From Rotaria sordida (Eukaryota > Rotifera > Eurotatoria > Philodinida > Philodinidae), in contig CAJNOL010001076.1 of assembly GCA_905250125.1 (NCBI GenBank), forward strand, positions 18,155 to 82,154: 64,000 nt of DNA. The letters are read 5' to 3'. Positions 8,645 to 20,346 of this stretch are shown piece after piece; within the stretch, counting starts at the first letter, position 1, and each line of letters starts with the position of its first letter. The translations under genes were made by a program, and so were the position numbers. The notes under the pieces were generated by a model, which saw only the letters and a program-made list of their open reading frames with translations, did not search any database and was not told the DNA's origin.

Positions 8645-11600
8645 TCATTCAAGTTTCTCATTAACAATTTTAATATTTTGATTAATTTGTTGAATATCCT
8701 GTTCTGGTATTGGTTGTTGTTTCTCAAATAAAAGTTGTGCTTTATTAAAATATTCTAAAGCCATTCGAAATTCTTCAGTTTTAACATAAACAGCTCCAAT
8801 ATTAGCATAACTTCTTGCAACATCAATATGATTTTCTGGCAATAATTTAAGTCTCATTTCAAGTGCTTTTCTTAAATTTGATAAAGCTTTGTCATGTTTA
8901 TGTAAATCTGAATATGCAATACCAATATTATTAAATAATGAAGCTATTTGTAAATGATCTGAAGGTAATTGATTTGTACGAATTTCAAAAGCTTCTTGAT
9001 AATGATCAAGTTCTTCATCAAATAAACATTGTTTACCATAAACTAATGCTAAATTATAATGAGCACATGCAACATGTAATGGTAATGAACTATATTTTAA
9101 TGCTTCAGAAAAATGAATTTGTGCTTGATCAAGATTATCTTGTTGAGCATAAACAAGACCAATTGAATTATGTAAAGATGATATTATTAATGGATCATCT
9201 GGTTCCATTTCAAGAGCTTTTTCAAAATAGATTAATGCTTGTTCATAATCTTCACATGAATATGAACATAGACCAAGACCACGATAACATTCAAGTCTTG
9301 AAGGTGATTCAGAATTTTCTTTTAAAAGATGTTTATAAAATTGTTTAGCAGAATCCGGACATATTCGTCGAAGAAGATTAGCTAATGTTATTGGAGTATG
9401 ATGATCATTAAGAAATGTGAATACTTGAGAAAAATCTTCATTTGTTCTTTCATCATATAATGTAAGTTGTATAATCCAACAATCATTATTAATATCAAAA
9501 ATAACTGTATCAATTCGAAATATGGAACCAATAAAAAATAATGTTGTATATTCATCAGAAGAAAACTGTGTTACATCAATAAATGGACGTTGTTTATGAA
9601 ATTTATAATCTGAAGGAATTTTAATTTCAAATAAAACTCGATAAATCAAATTAGTTGATGAAAAATTTTGACGAAGAAATGATAATGCATTATGACGATT
9701 TTTATTTGCTAAGAAAAAATTATTTATTGATAAAAGTTCACCTAAACAAAACTAATTAAATAAAATATTCAAAAATTTTAAAATTTTATTTTTCACCAAT
9801 ATTTGATTTAATTCTTCCAAATGTTTCTTCAGAAATAATTTGACTTCGATAAAAAATTTGTTCAGTTGATATTTGATATTTATTTGATGATGAACCAATA
9901 TCAATCATTGCTTTATACATATCTTTAATAAAAAATCTTAATGTAAATAAAATTTTTAAATTTAATATTAATAAAGATTTTGTTAAAAATTTTCGAAGAA
10001 AAGTATTTCGTAAAAACCATATTAAAACATTTTTTGTTGAATTATATTCTTTATCAAATTCATCTATTTGATGTAATTCATATCGATTTAAACGATAATA
10101 ATCTTCAATTAATTCAATAAGATGTATTTTATTTGATGAAGATGATTTTAAACAATATTCATGAACAAATAATTGATAAAAAAGAAAACGTAAATGATCA
10201 TTTGATGAATTATTATTTTGAATAATATCACGTTGATTATAAATTGATATTGGTAGAAGATCACCAATATTCGTATACTTGTTCACATCAGATGATAATT
10301 CTTCCAATAGACTATCACGATCAAGATAAATACCTTTCACCTGAAGCAAAAAAAAAACAAAGTTTAATAATTAATCATTCAGATATCGGGCTCGCATAAA
10401 GAATGAGTCTTTTCTATTTTGTCATCTTCAGATTTTTTTACTGTTCCTTCATAGTAAAATTGATTTTTATTATCAATTCTAAATACTTCTATCAAACGAT
10501 ATGACAACATTAACTTTGTATCTGTACAAAAAAAGAAATTCCACAAAACTAATTCTATTATTTTACCTTAATTTCTATGTCGAAATCAAAGAGGAAAACA
10601 CCGTACTTCAAGTCGAAAAGTACGTCAAAGTATGAAGAAATAATTTAAAATATTTTTCAATTTGATATACGATGTTCCATCTACGATCTTCTATGTTTTT
10701 CTTTTTCAAATTTTTCTCTGTTATTTAAGAATAATTTTTCTAGAGATTCTTGAAAATCTTAGAAAACAAAAGAAACAGAAGTCTCTCATACTTTGTTCAA
10801 ATTTTCGGATATAATTAATTAACCGTTCTGATAATAAAGGTAAGAGAACTTTAAAATTCTGCTTTTATTTTATGAGATTTTTGAGTGTGTTTTTATTGAT
10901 TTCAATACAATAGAAATAAATGGAAAGATGTTTTTTCTTTTTGATGTTTGAAAAACAATCAAAGATGAATGCGGTCTCGATATTTTCCAACATACACACG
11001 TTAAGAAAAACAAGAGCCATTAAAAGCACTTCAGTTGTTTTACAGTTCTTCAGTAATGATTCTTTCAATAAAAAATACTTAAAAAAAAGAAAAACAGAAG
11101 TTTTTGTTGTAACCTCCGAAGTTCTAAATTCAATTGTTTCCTACTTGAATTTCATTCATATTTTACTGTCACAATTCGGAAGGGCCAGCTTCCAATTTCA
11201 TCCTCATTTCTTTCATTTTAAATCAAATGAAATACGAAGATTTTGAATATATTTTTTTATCGAAACCGAAAAAATAAGTTTCAAAATCTAATTCATTGTG
11301 AACTGAAATTGATTTGTCATATATTTTCAATTATTTTGACAACACATTATTCCAATAGACTAATCATGAAGAGGTTATGTTTTTCTGATAATGAAATTTT
11401 TTGTACTTTAAGTGCAAAACATAAACCATGTTCAGATCAAATCATCTCTCAATGTCATCAATTCAAAATATGAATTACTTAAGGAGATTCTGAACTAAGA
11501 TCTTCGATTTTTAAGATATTCACTTTTGCTACAGAAACATGATGAAAGAGAATAGCTTTCATTTTTATATACAATCATCAGATTTTTAAACAAATAAGTT

Positions 11601-12612
11601 TTCATAATCAAACTGAAATGAATAGAATACATTAAGATTGTACTAGATACAACTTCTTCTGTATGTTTTGTATTACTAAAGTAGAAAAAATTCGGCTATT
11701 AATGTCTGGAAGTTATTCATGCTTTCAATTTTATTTCAACTAGAAATAATTGTTAATTTAATACTTCAATGGACTTATTTTAAATAAACATGAAGGTCTT
11801 CAATCTAATGATAATAATAACAACATTTTTTACACTCAATGCAACGAAACAATTAATAAAACAAAACGTGATACATCAATGCCTGTAATCTTTAAGCATT
11901 TTGTTACGTACGAGTCATCTTTTCTCCATTTCGATATTACAAAATTTTAAGACGAAATTGAATCTACTACGATCCGAATACGATTCATCTAGATTGCAGA
12001 AATTCATTTTCTTAAAAATCTAATAAGTGTATACGTGAATAACTCTCAGGATGTTTCTATAGTAACATTGAATATTTTGATTCAGTCTTATTATATGTGT
12101 AGCTCATATTTTGAACGACTTAGCTTGACAGTAAGAATAATTACCTTTGAATATCGTTTTGTCCATTTATCATCAATAGTATCTTTTCTATTAATATTTG
12201 ATATATCTTGTTGAAGTATATAAATAGCAATAATTTGTGTTAAATCATGAACATGTGATACAATATTAGTAGCATATTGACTTGAAACAATAAAGAATAA
12301 ATGTTCATTTTTATTTTTATTTAAAATAAATTGTTCACATTGTTCCAAATCATTAAAACAACAAATAAAATCAATTGTAGATTGAAATTTTTTATCATTA
12401 TCATCAAAATCATTATCAAGATAAATAAGTGTAAATGGTTCAAAATTTTCCAATCTTTTTTGTTTTTGTTTAATTGATTTTTGTATTTTTTCTTGAGAAA
12501 TAATTTGAGGTAATTTACTTGATTTATCAGTTGAATCATCTGTAATTATTTCAGAATTAGTTTTTGTATTACTAGTTGAAGATAAAATTGTAAAACTTGA
12601 ACCAGAACCCAT
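8645..12612 (-). CDS. ADP-ribosyltransferase-fold protein with C-terminal TPRs (bdelloid ART-TPR family)
   Basis: Exons: 12612-12145, 10340-9797, 9741-8645; the frame closes at 702 aa. The start MGSGSS fits an N-myristoylation signal. Residues about 50-156 are the N-terminal domain common to this bdelloid family. The ART fold follows: YRSQ (about residue 320, the R-motif Arg), EETFGRIKSNIGELLSINNF, and LFFIGSIFRID. Then come five kinesin-light-chain-like TPRs (for example DYEQALIYFEKALEMEPDD and HDKALSNLRKALEMR) to the end. Family members transfer ADP-ribose to arginine, but here the usual STS serine motif reads FFLAN, and the catalytic E-x-E before LF reads EYTTLF. Both key positions look lost, so this copy may be a binding protein. 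The first intron (1,804 bp) is unusually long; the second is 55 bp. Confidence 0.85.
10341..12144. other. Long first intron of the ART-TPR gene
   Basis: This 1.8-kb intron sits in a gene whose other intron is about 55 bp. A minus-strand stretch at 10382-10513 reads MLSYRLIEVFRIDNKNQFYY and on to TGA, preceded by TTTTTTTGTACAG, so it resembles a stray terminal exon. Plus-strand open frames at 10920-11473 have no recognised similarity. I found no inverted ends. Confidence 0.4.
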
Positions 12613-13631
12613 CGTTTTTAGTCAAAGTTTAATTGCTAAACCTTGAAATTCCGTCGTTATACAATGCTTAGCAGCAAAATGACTCACCTATATTTCTTTC
12701 CTTTTCTGCTTCACACTTTTCTTTTCTTTTTAATAGAACAATGACTCTCCAATGAGTTCTCTTTTTTTTTAATATTTTTTTTAACGTTCTTTTCTTGACG
12801 ATGACGATACTCCATAACCATATTAAATACATTTCTTCTGTTATAACACTATTGAATAAATCATCTTAGCAAAGAAAATTTTGCTTAAATAAATGTTTTA
12901 TAAGATAATATGATAATAATTATAGAACATTAGACATAATGAGATGAATACTCTTGATTTATTTGTATTGATTATTTAAATTTGAATTTATGATGTTTTT
13001 TTATTCTAATAATTAAAATTTATCTGTCTTGAAAATTTCAGCATTTAATTAATTAATTTAGTTTTCTTTTAGAATTTCAATAATTTTGAAGTTGTTAAAT
13101 ACTATTTTTTAGTTGTTTTGTATTCATCATCTATTTTATTCAACTTCTAGATTTAACTCATATTTTTGTTTATTTCCAAGACATTGTATGAATTTTCTAT
13201 AGATGATAGAAGACACTGACAAAACTTGTTTATATCCAAAATTGTAACCAGATCAGTCGATCTTTACCAGTTGAAAAATATTTTATAGATATTCCATTTT
13301 TCTCTGATAAAACTTGTTGAGAGCAAATTTGCTTTTTCTTTCAAGAATTATTAGTTCTATTTCTTTAATCGAAGTATATTTTATTCAGAGCATTCTATTA
13401 ACAAAAAGAGCTATGTGTGGGAGAAAATCTCAGGTCGAAATACCGTCATTTGATTTGTTGGTATACCATGCCAAAGGCTAAAATTCTAGTAAAATGCCTA
13501 TAATTCTGGACAGAATGTCTAAAGAGCTTATCATTTTCAGATTTTTCATATCTCACTGAACTCTACCTTATGGACTGAGTCCGAATTCAAAAGCAAGTGA
13601 TCAGTTGATAGAAAGATGACTTTTTTTTCGC
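12613..13631. other. Intergenic AT-rich stretch
   Basis: Upstream of the ART-TPR start; nothing recognised. Poly-T runs lie near 12730-12790. Confidence 0.4.
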
Positions 13632-13719
13632 GATATATACATGTCGTATTGAAGTTACGCCGGCCGACGAAGTTATAACTTCGTCGGCCGGCGTAACTGC
13701 AATACGACATATATATACA
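13632..13719. repeat. Near-perfect 88-bp hairpin with GC-rich core
   Basis: Two arms of about 44 bp meet at 13675/13676 with no loop and only two mismatches. The core is GCCGGCCGACGAAGTTATAA followed by its mirror. The outermost bases are TATATA-like. The hairpin lies directly next to the foldback element, so it may be a separate tiny palindromic element or part of that insertion. Confidence 0.85.
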
Positions 13720-14445
13720 GGGTGGGTAAAAATGTTTTTTCAGGGGGAGTAACGCTGTGATTTTAAATAGAGTCAATAACAAATTTTGTACTAAATGAAA
13801 GCGCGTCAAAAATGGGATTAAATGGTAAGGATTCTACAAAACTTTTTATATCAAACATAATAAGTCTTTAAAAATAGGATGCATAAAAATGGTTTTCTAC
13901 GAGGTAATACTATGATTTTAATTAGGGTCAATGATAAATTTTATATCAAATGAAAGGGCATCAAAAATGGGATTTGTCAATCTTTTTATATAAAACATAA
14001 GAAATTTATAGAAATTTTCGCTATTTTAGTATGAAAAAACTTCTTTCATGAGACAGTTCAAAAACTGAATTTGATTCAAATTGATAGTTTCCTACGAAGT
14101 AATGCTGCGAAAATTTATAAAAATTTGTTATGTTTGATATAAAAAGATTGACAAAACCCTTACTATTTAATATTGACAAATCCCATTTTTGATGCCCTTT
14201 CATTTGATATAAAATTTGTCATTGATCCTATTTAAAATCACAGCATTACCTCGTAGAAAACTATATTTTTTATACATCCTGTTTCTAGAGATTTATTATG
14301 TTTGATATAAAAAGTTTTGTAGAATCCTTACCATTTAATACTAGTAAATCCCATTTTTGACGCATTTTCATTTGGTATAAAATTTGTTATTGACTCTATT
14401 TAAAATCACAGCGTTACCCCCTGAAAAAACATTTTTACCCACCCT
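13719..14445. mobile_element. Foldback element with long inverted repeats (Tc1/mariner-like ends)
   Basis: The left end AGGGTGGGTAAAAATGTTTT is mirrored at 14445 by AAAACATTTTTACCCACCCT. Pairing continues for roughly 280-300 bp per arm around a unique centre near 14015-14130. Each arm itself holds two diverged direct repeats of about 150 bp (13735-13860 and 13890-14010; mirrored at 14140-14260 and 14280-14420), recognisable by AAAAATGGGATT and TATATCAAACATAA. Flanks are TATATA, so a TA target duplication is compatible but not provable. No open frame worth calling. Confidence 0.82.
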
Positions 14446-14467
14446 ATATATATAGAGAGAGAGAGAA
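14446..14467. repeat. TA/GA microsatellite
   Basis: A run of (TA)n followed by (GA)n, immediately right of the foldback element. Confidence 0.8.
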
Positions 14468-15115
14468 ATATAACATATTCATTTTTGAAAAACCTAACAA
14501 TGCAACAAGGAAAATGAATGTTTTTTGCAGCGACCGGATCGAACCAACTCTAAAAACTCTCGATCGGTTACAACTCTGGTTTGTATTCATTCGATTGCAT
14601 GACAATTTTGCGAGTTTATTTTCAGTATTCATTTCAATTTTATGACCATTTTCAGTCAAATTCTTCCGAATAATTGCAAAGAAACTCTAATTTAAGACTG
14701 TTACAAACTTTGACTAATATCCTATTTAATAGAAAACTATTTATTACACAATCTGAAAAAATATTTTTCAACATGACGAAAGATTGATTACGTCAGTTAT
14801 TGCAAAAAAATAAATAAATAAATCTTTGATGAATTTATACTTTTCATATACACAAGGCCATAAAAATTTTCAAACATCTATTACGAATGGATAAATGCAA
14901 GATATAGATGGCCTACTGAATCAAAAATCCTTTTCAATATAAATAAGATGTCGCTGTTAAATTTGTTTATTTCTCATTGCTTCATGATAGATCTACATAT
15001 TGTTGATGAATGAATGAATGAATGAATGAAAAAAATGTAATAACAAAATTCTATTTTCGATCAAAAATTTTAAAATAATTTATTAATTTTTTTTATTTGA
15101 AACAATCTTTTAGAT
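14468..15115. other. Region upstream of UBE2M, with a (TGAA)n microsatellite
   Basis: No gene. A (TGAA)n run lies at about 15007-15030. Just before the UBE2M start is CAATCTTTTAG, a strong splice acceptor 2 bp 5' of the ATG (see findings). Confidence 0.5.
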
Positions 15116-15889
15116 ATGCTCAATATATTTAGTATCAAACAATCACGCTCTGGTGATGGAGCATCAAGCGATACTGGTATGAAAAAAACATCAGCTGCTC
15201 TACTACGTGTTACCAAAGGTTATTTTCGTTATTATGTTTTTTGAAAAACAATAAGTATTGATTTGATTGTTTTTAGATCTAAGCGAATTAGGTACATTAC
15301 CACCAACATGTCAAGTAACATATCCAAATAAAGATGATCTTCTTCATTTTACACTTACAATCATACCTGATGATGTAAAAATTTTCATTAAAAAAAAAAA
15401 GAATTAAAATAAAAAATTTGATATTTAAAATTATTTAGGGTTTTTATAAAGGTGGTCGATTTATATTTTCATTTACAATTGAATCTGAATATCCTCATAC
15501 ACCACCTAAAGTAAAATGTACACAAAAAATTTATCATCCAAATATTGATCTTGAAGGAAATGTTTGTTTAAATATTCTTCGGTAATAGAATGTTTTTTTT
15601 CTCGTTTAAATTTGATTTAGTTATTTCTTTTTAGAGAAGATTGGAAACCTGTATTAACAATTTTATCTGTTATTCTTGGCATGGGTTTTCTTTTTTCTGT
15701 AAGACTTTCTGTTTTTTTAAATTCATAATTATTTAAATTTATTAGGAACCAAATCCTGATGATCCATTAAATAAAGAAGCAGCTGAAGTTTTAAAAACAA
15801 ATGTAAACACATTTCGATCAAATGTTACAAAAACAATGGCAGGTGGAACATTAAATGGTGTTCAATTTGATCGTGTACTCATTCGATAA
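15116..15889 (+). CDS. UBE2M: NEDD8-conjugating enzyme UBC12 (UBE2M)
   Basis: Exons: 15116-15218, 15277-15374, 15439-15581, 15635-15698, 15746-15889. The frame closes at 183 aa, the same length as human UBE2M. The N-terminus MLNIFSIKQ resembles the UBC12 extension that docks on the NEDD8 E1. The E2 core has HPN at 100-102 and the catalytic Cys110 in [10 protein letters not shown], then EDWKPVLTI and [16 protein letters not shown]. The enzyme takes NEDD8 from UBA3-NAE1 and passes it to cullins with DCN1/RBX1, activating cullin-RING ligases. All introns are 53-64 bp. A splice-acceptor-like TTTTAG ends 2 bp before the ATG, which suggests a trans-spliced leader. Confidence 0.95.
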
Positions 15890-16519
15890 TTTTATTCAAA
15901 ATATTAATTAGACAATAAAACCAAGACATTTATTTATTGGAGAAATTTTCCTTTTGTTTGCTATGGATATTTAAAAAAAAGAAGAAATAAACTAGACTTC
16001 TAAATAAATTTTTAAATTTAAATTATGAAGAGAGAAAACGAATTGTTTGTTGCAAAATTTTTGTTTTTTGATTAATTCAGAAATTCTAAGTATGATGATG
16101 AAGCCTTTGTTCATTCAAATTCCTATTGTGCTCTTATTATTTTTTTTCGACTTAGCACTTCGTCGAATATTTCTTACATGGTTTTTTTATTAGAATAAAT
16201 ATTCCGTCTATTTTCTCCCTTCGTTCTTAGGTACAGATTGATTTCTTGCCCTTTTACTAATTACTTTAATGAAGAAACCTTGTTTAGTGATAAAAATAAG
16301 TTTTGAGATAAGTCTTATCTTATTATGTAAATCCTATTGAGACTAGAGAATCTATAGAAGGATTCATACCCATTAGTATTTCGTCTTGAGTTACGACTAT
16401 GTTAAAGAGTTTTTCGACAAAATACCATTGATCAGATTCAAAAAATGACGTCCAAGCTCAAGCTTTGCACAAATAAAGTATTCATTAAGATTAGACTTCA
16501 TTTTGAAAGTACCAAGTAT
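15890..16519. other. 3' flank of UBE2M
   Basis: AT-rich, with no gene or repeat recognised. Confidence 0.4.
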
Positions 16520-16690
16520 TTTAATATCTTCTATCTTGAGATATACATTCTCGAAATTTCTATTTGTAGATTCTTGATTTTCGAGATTTTGTACATTCGA
16601 GATTTTTTTTCTGGATTTCCGATTTTCGAGATTTTTACCCATCGAGATTTTGCATGTTCAAGATTTTGCCTTTCGATCTTTTTCCTTTCG
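16520..16690. repeat. Array of CGAGATTT words, possible MULE-type terminus
   Basis: Spaced copies of TTCGAGATTTT and variants (CTCGAAATTT, ATCGAGATTT, TTCGATCTTT) occur every 15-25 bp in one orientation, ending near CCTTTCGGGCAATTAAC. The layout closely imitates the TTTCGCT array of the MULE at 7148-7360 but with another word. No mirrored partner was found to the left, so it may be a solo end. Confidence 0.55.
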
Positions 16691-19600
16691 GGCAATTAAC
16701 ATTGATTACTTATAAACTATTGAAACACCTTTCATTTGATAAAATTTTGTAGTCAATCCGGTGAGTCAGTCGGATATTTCAGATTAAAATCTATTCCACA
16801 GATTCGAAAAAGCTATCATCGAACTTGAAAATTGAAAAGCAAGGAAACAATGTTTGAATTGTCTGTAAATCAACATTTTGTATACATAATTGATAGCTCT
16901 TGATTTTTTAATTGAATTCAAACGATGAGGCATTTCTTTAATCATGTCAAAGTATGAGTTAATTAGATTTTTAATGTGATTTAACGTGAGAAGAACTATT
17001 TTTGGATATATGTTGATTATGAAATGTTGTCTAGTGTCTTTTTTATTTAAAATAATACACGTATTAATTAGTTAGTACCTTCGATAGTTACTCAAGTTTT
17101 CATTCGAAAAATTCTCCCTTTAATTTCATGCAAATTTTCATTTAGATAGAAATGCATTGTAACAGACTCCCCATAGATTAGTAGGTATTTTCGCGAGAGA
17201 AATAAAACCGCTCAGTTTGAGTATAAATTCTCAACTTTCTTATTAATATTGACACCCTTGATTGTTCCCTCTGAAATTTAACATTACAAAGCAAGAAATG
17301 ATATTACAACGTTTGTTGTTTAGAAGTAATGTGTCAGATTTTTAAAGTTAAATAGTCAACAAGAAAAAGCAATGAAATTATCGTCATTTTCGTCGTCGCT
17401 AATGTTTTCATGATAGGACAGTCATTATTATTATCATTCGATGCATTCGTATGATTTTTATACTCATCTCTTAAACTGTAAAAAAAAAAGTAAAGGGATG
17501 ATGGCGGAACTAGTATTCTCAACATTATATGCAGAATATGTCTGGAATCATGAACTATTTTTTTCTTCACTGATAATATTAATTCCTTTTGTTGGTATGC
17601 TATTTTTATGACCATAGTGAAATAATCAGACATTGTGAGTATATTTCTTTCTTCACAATTTAAAAAAGATTCAATTCGATTGATGAAAATGAATCGTTTC
17701 TACTAAAATATCTCGATTGTTAATCAGAAAAAATCGAAAAAACGATATATGATATTTGTCTTCTTCAAATATGTCGGTAAGAGGTGTACATCAAATCGAA
17801 TATAGAAGTGTTATTTCTGCTATTGAACAATATGACAGAGTAAAATCTGTTTTTAAAGCATATCGAGATGTATAATTTTTCTAGTATGGAAGTTAGGATC
17901 AAGGAAAACATATTTGCTCAAGAAAAAATTTTTGATGTAGATGAAAAAACTCTGGATAATGAAATAGAAGAGGGCATTTCTTCAATCAAGGTTATTAATA
18001 CATTTTTGAAGGTCAGCCAATAAAGAGAAAGGATCTTGATTAATTAAAATAAAATCCTTGTTAGATAGAAATTCTTGTTCTAGTAATAAAATAACAGATC
18101 GTACGTAATTCTCTTTTCGCTTTTTGGAGAAATTGTAAATATGTGTAATGTTATTCTATTTTAGATTCCTCTGGTGATTCGGCCCATTACCGGTCAGTAT
18201 CCTCACTGTTGTTTGGGTGTGTCTGTCATTATATCGAGACCAAATACTTTATCAGGTCCAGTGGTTTATTATGGCGATTGTCTCTTACAAGTCTAGTTGA
18301 TATGCCGCCTTGTTCCTGATTAGAACTAAAATTGATGTGAAGGTTGTATGTAACGTAGAAGACATTGTTGAAAGTTTCTTCTATACATTCTACAAGTGGT
18401 CCGATTCTTTGTGATGGACCTTATCTTTCACTAGCTATCTGTTCAACAATATCTCTTCGATTCCCTCATGTAGCTTCTTCATTTATCTCTGCGTCAATCG
18501 ATGATCTACCACGAGAGGTGTGTGACTACTAATGCAAATTGTATCCGAGAAATGAGTGAAACTCCATCATATAAAGAAGTATTCATGCAGCTCATGTATC
18601 GCCATCTATCGGCAGGTATCTGCATTGCCATAACAACATATGTATCCCTGAAAAACTTAAAATTCTAGCATTCATGTACTGGCAGATTTTGGTATGTGTT
18701 TAGTAGTATGCACTGATGAGTACACGAACTGTAATGAGCAGCGCAGTACATGAAGTCTAGGTTTCTTGATTTTTCAAAGTTATATGCTTTGTTATGGCGA
18801 CACATGTACATGCACTACGTGGTGGAACATGAGATTACATATTAAGACATGTCAATGCTACTTCTACTCGTATTGGTGAACCTCTGATTACTTCTGATGA
18901 CTTTATTGGAATGCGTGCTATCTGTTGATAGAATCAGTAGGAATGATGAACTGAGCTCATCTTCGTTCACATATCAGTATTCTATGTCTGATTGTAAAAG
19001 AGTCAATATGCGTGAAAAAGATCATAACAGATGAAATGAATTCGTATCTAGAAACAATTGAATGAGTAAAATTTCACAAGATGTCTATTGTCAAATCATC
19101 TGAAAAGATTTTCCTTAGAGCAACAATAGTTTGAATAATGCAATGAAGTTCTCACACGCTGCTCTATTAATACTTGTTCCATTCTATGCAGAATTCTTCT
19201 ACTAATTGTGAGTAAACCTTTCAAGAGAAAGTTCAGTTGTATTCAAGATACGTATACATGCTGAAGAGTTGATGTGACAACACTGACGGAGAATCCCTTT
19301 ATTCTTAATATTCGAGATCTTGCAATGAACAAAGCATGACAACGTTTGTTTATTATTACTTTCAATCAATGCATCTTGATAGTTGAGACAAGCAGTATTC
19401 TACACTATTCGAATACAATATATAGAACCGTCGTTCTTCGTCATATACAACCATGTTTTATCATAATTTTGAAGCTTGAGCTGTGCTTGTTGATATCACT
19501 TGATGTATCTCGTCAGAAGCGATTTTTTAATTACTATAGAATATCATCTTGATTCACAACGTTCTGTTGCGCACGTTAATGGCTGTAAGATTCGTTATGT

Positions 19601-20346
19601 TCATGCACATTAACAGATGAAATGAAAGACTCTAAGTGGTTGAAATTGTTGATAGAATTCATCTTATATCGTTCTTATATTTCTTGTTTGTCTTTCACAG
19701 ATTTCTACTGGTGATGAAGAGCTTTAACTGATTGCCCAGTAAGTCTTCTAGTTTCATAATAAAATTTCGACCTAGCCATTGGAATTTGTCATTTTCATGG
19801 CATTGCAAAGTACCTAACCAGCTCGCATCCTTTTATAGCTTGTTTTTGGAACATTGACTCTAACTTCAATCTTGAAGCGGGTTGTCTCTCTGGATCTGAG
19901 CACTTTGCCTTTGTCACACCATTATGACCCGTCTGAAGTGATGTTACTTCTCCTTTAATTGATATTTATCGAATCTTCCACTGACGAGAGAATTGGATTG
20001 AAACGAACAATATAAACATGAGTGTCATCTATCAAAGCTGTCAATTCGTATGATCAATAAATTGTAATCGGCAAGAAGGGTACCATCTTGCTCCATTTGA
20101 ACTCTATTGTCGTTTACTTGTCTTTGTCTGACGACGAGAAAAATAAGTTCTGTGCTGTTGCACAAAACATTACTCAGTTTTCGTCTGCTAGATTCGACAT
20201 TGATACGTTCGGCATGACGTAATGAATACGGACATAAATCCTAGTCAAAATGAACAATGTCACCCCGGTTGTCATTATATGTCTACCTATTCTTCATATG
20301 CAAATTCTTTAACATAAACAAAATTGAAGATGCGATACAAAAATAT
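16691..20346. other. Gene-poor stretch with a coding-like fragment at 17772-18023
   Basis: No gene can be supported. On the plus strand, 17772 reads MSVRGVHQIEYRSVISAIEQ and on to a stop near 17873. Then 17883-18023 reads SMEVRIKENIFAQEKIFDVD and on to a TAA. Both look protein-like but are not joined by a believable intron, so a gene relic is likely. From about 18160 to 20280 the base composition is less AT-rich and no frame stays open. This could be a decayed element. Confidence 0.35.

Noticed and set aside
8938..9348. 136-codon plus-strand frame over the TPR region
   Set aside because: Antisense to the repetitive TPR codons; composition typical of a mirror frame.
10920..11473. Two plus-strand frames in the ART-TPR intron
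   Set aside because: No domain, signal peptide, splice signals or similarity; composition is that of AT-rich noise.
12321..12539. Second minus-strand frame within exon 1 of the ART-TPR gene
   Set aside because: Out-of-frame overlap with a well supported coding exon.
18160..20280. Possible decayed retroelement
   Set aside because: Composition differs from its surroundings, but I could find no RT, integrase or LTR signature in any frame.
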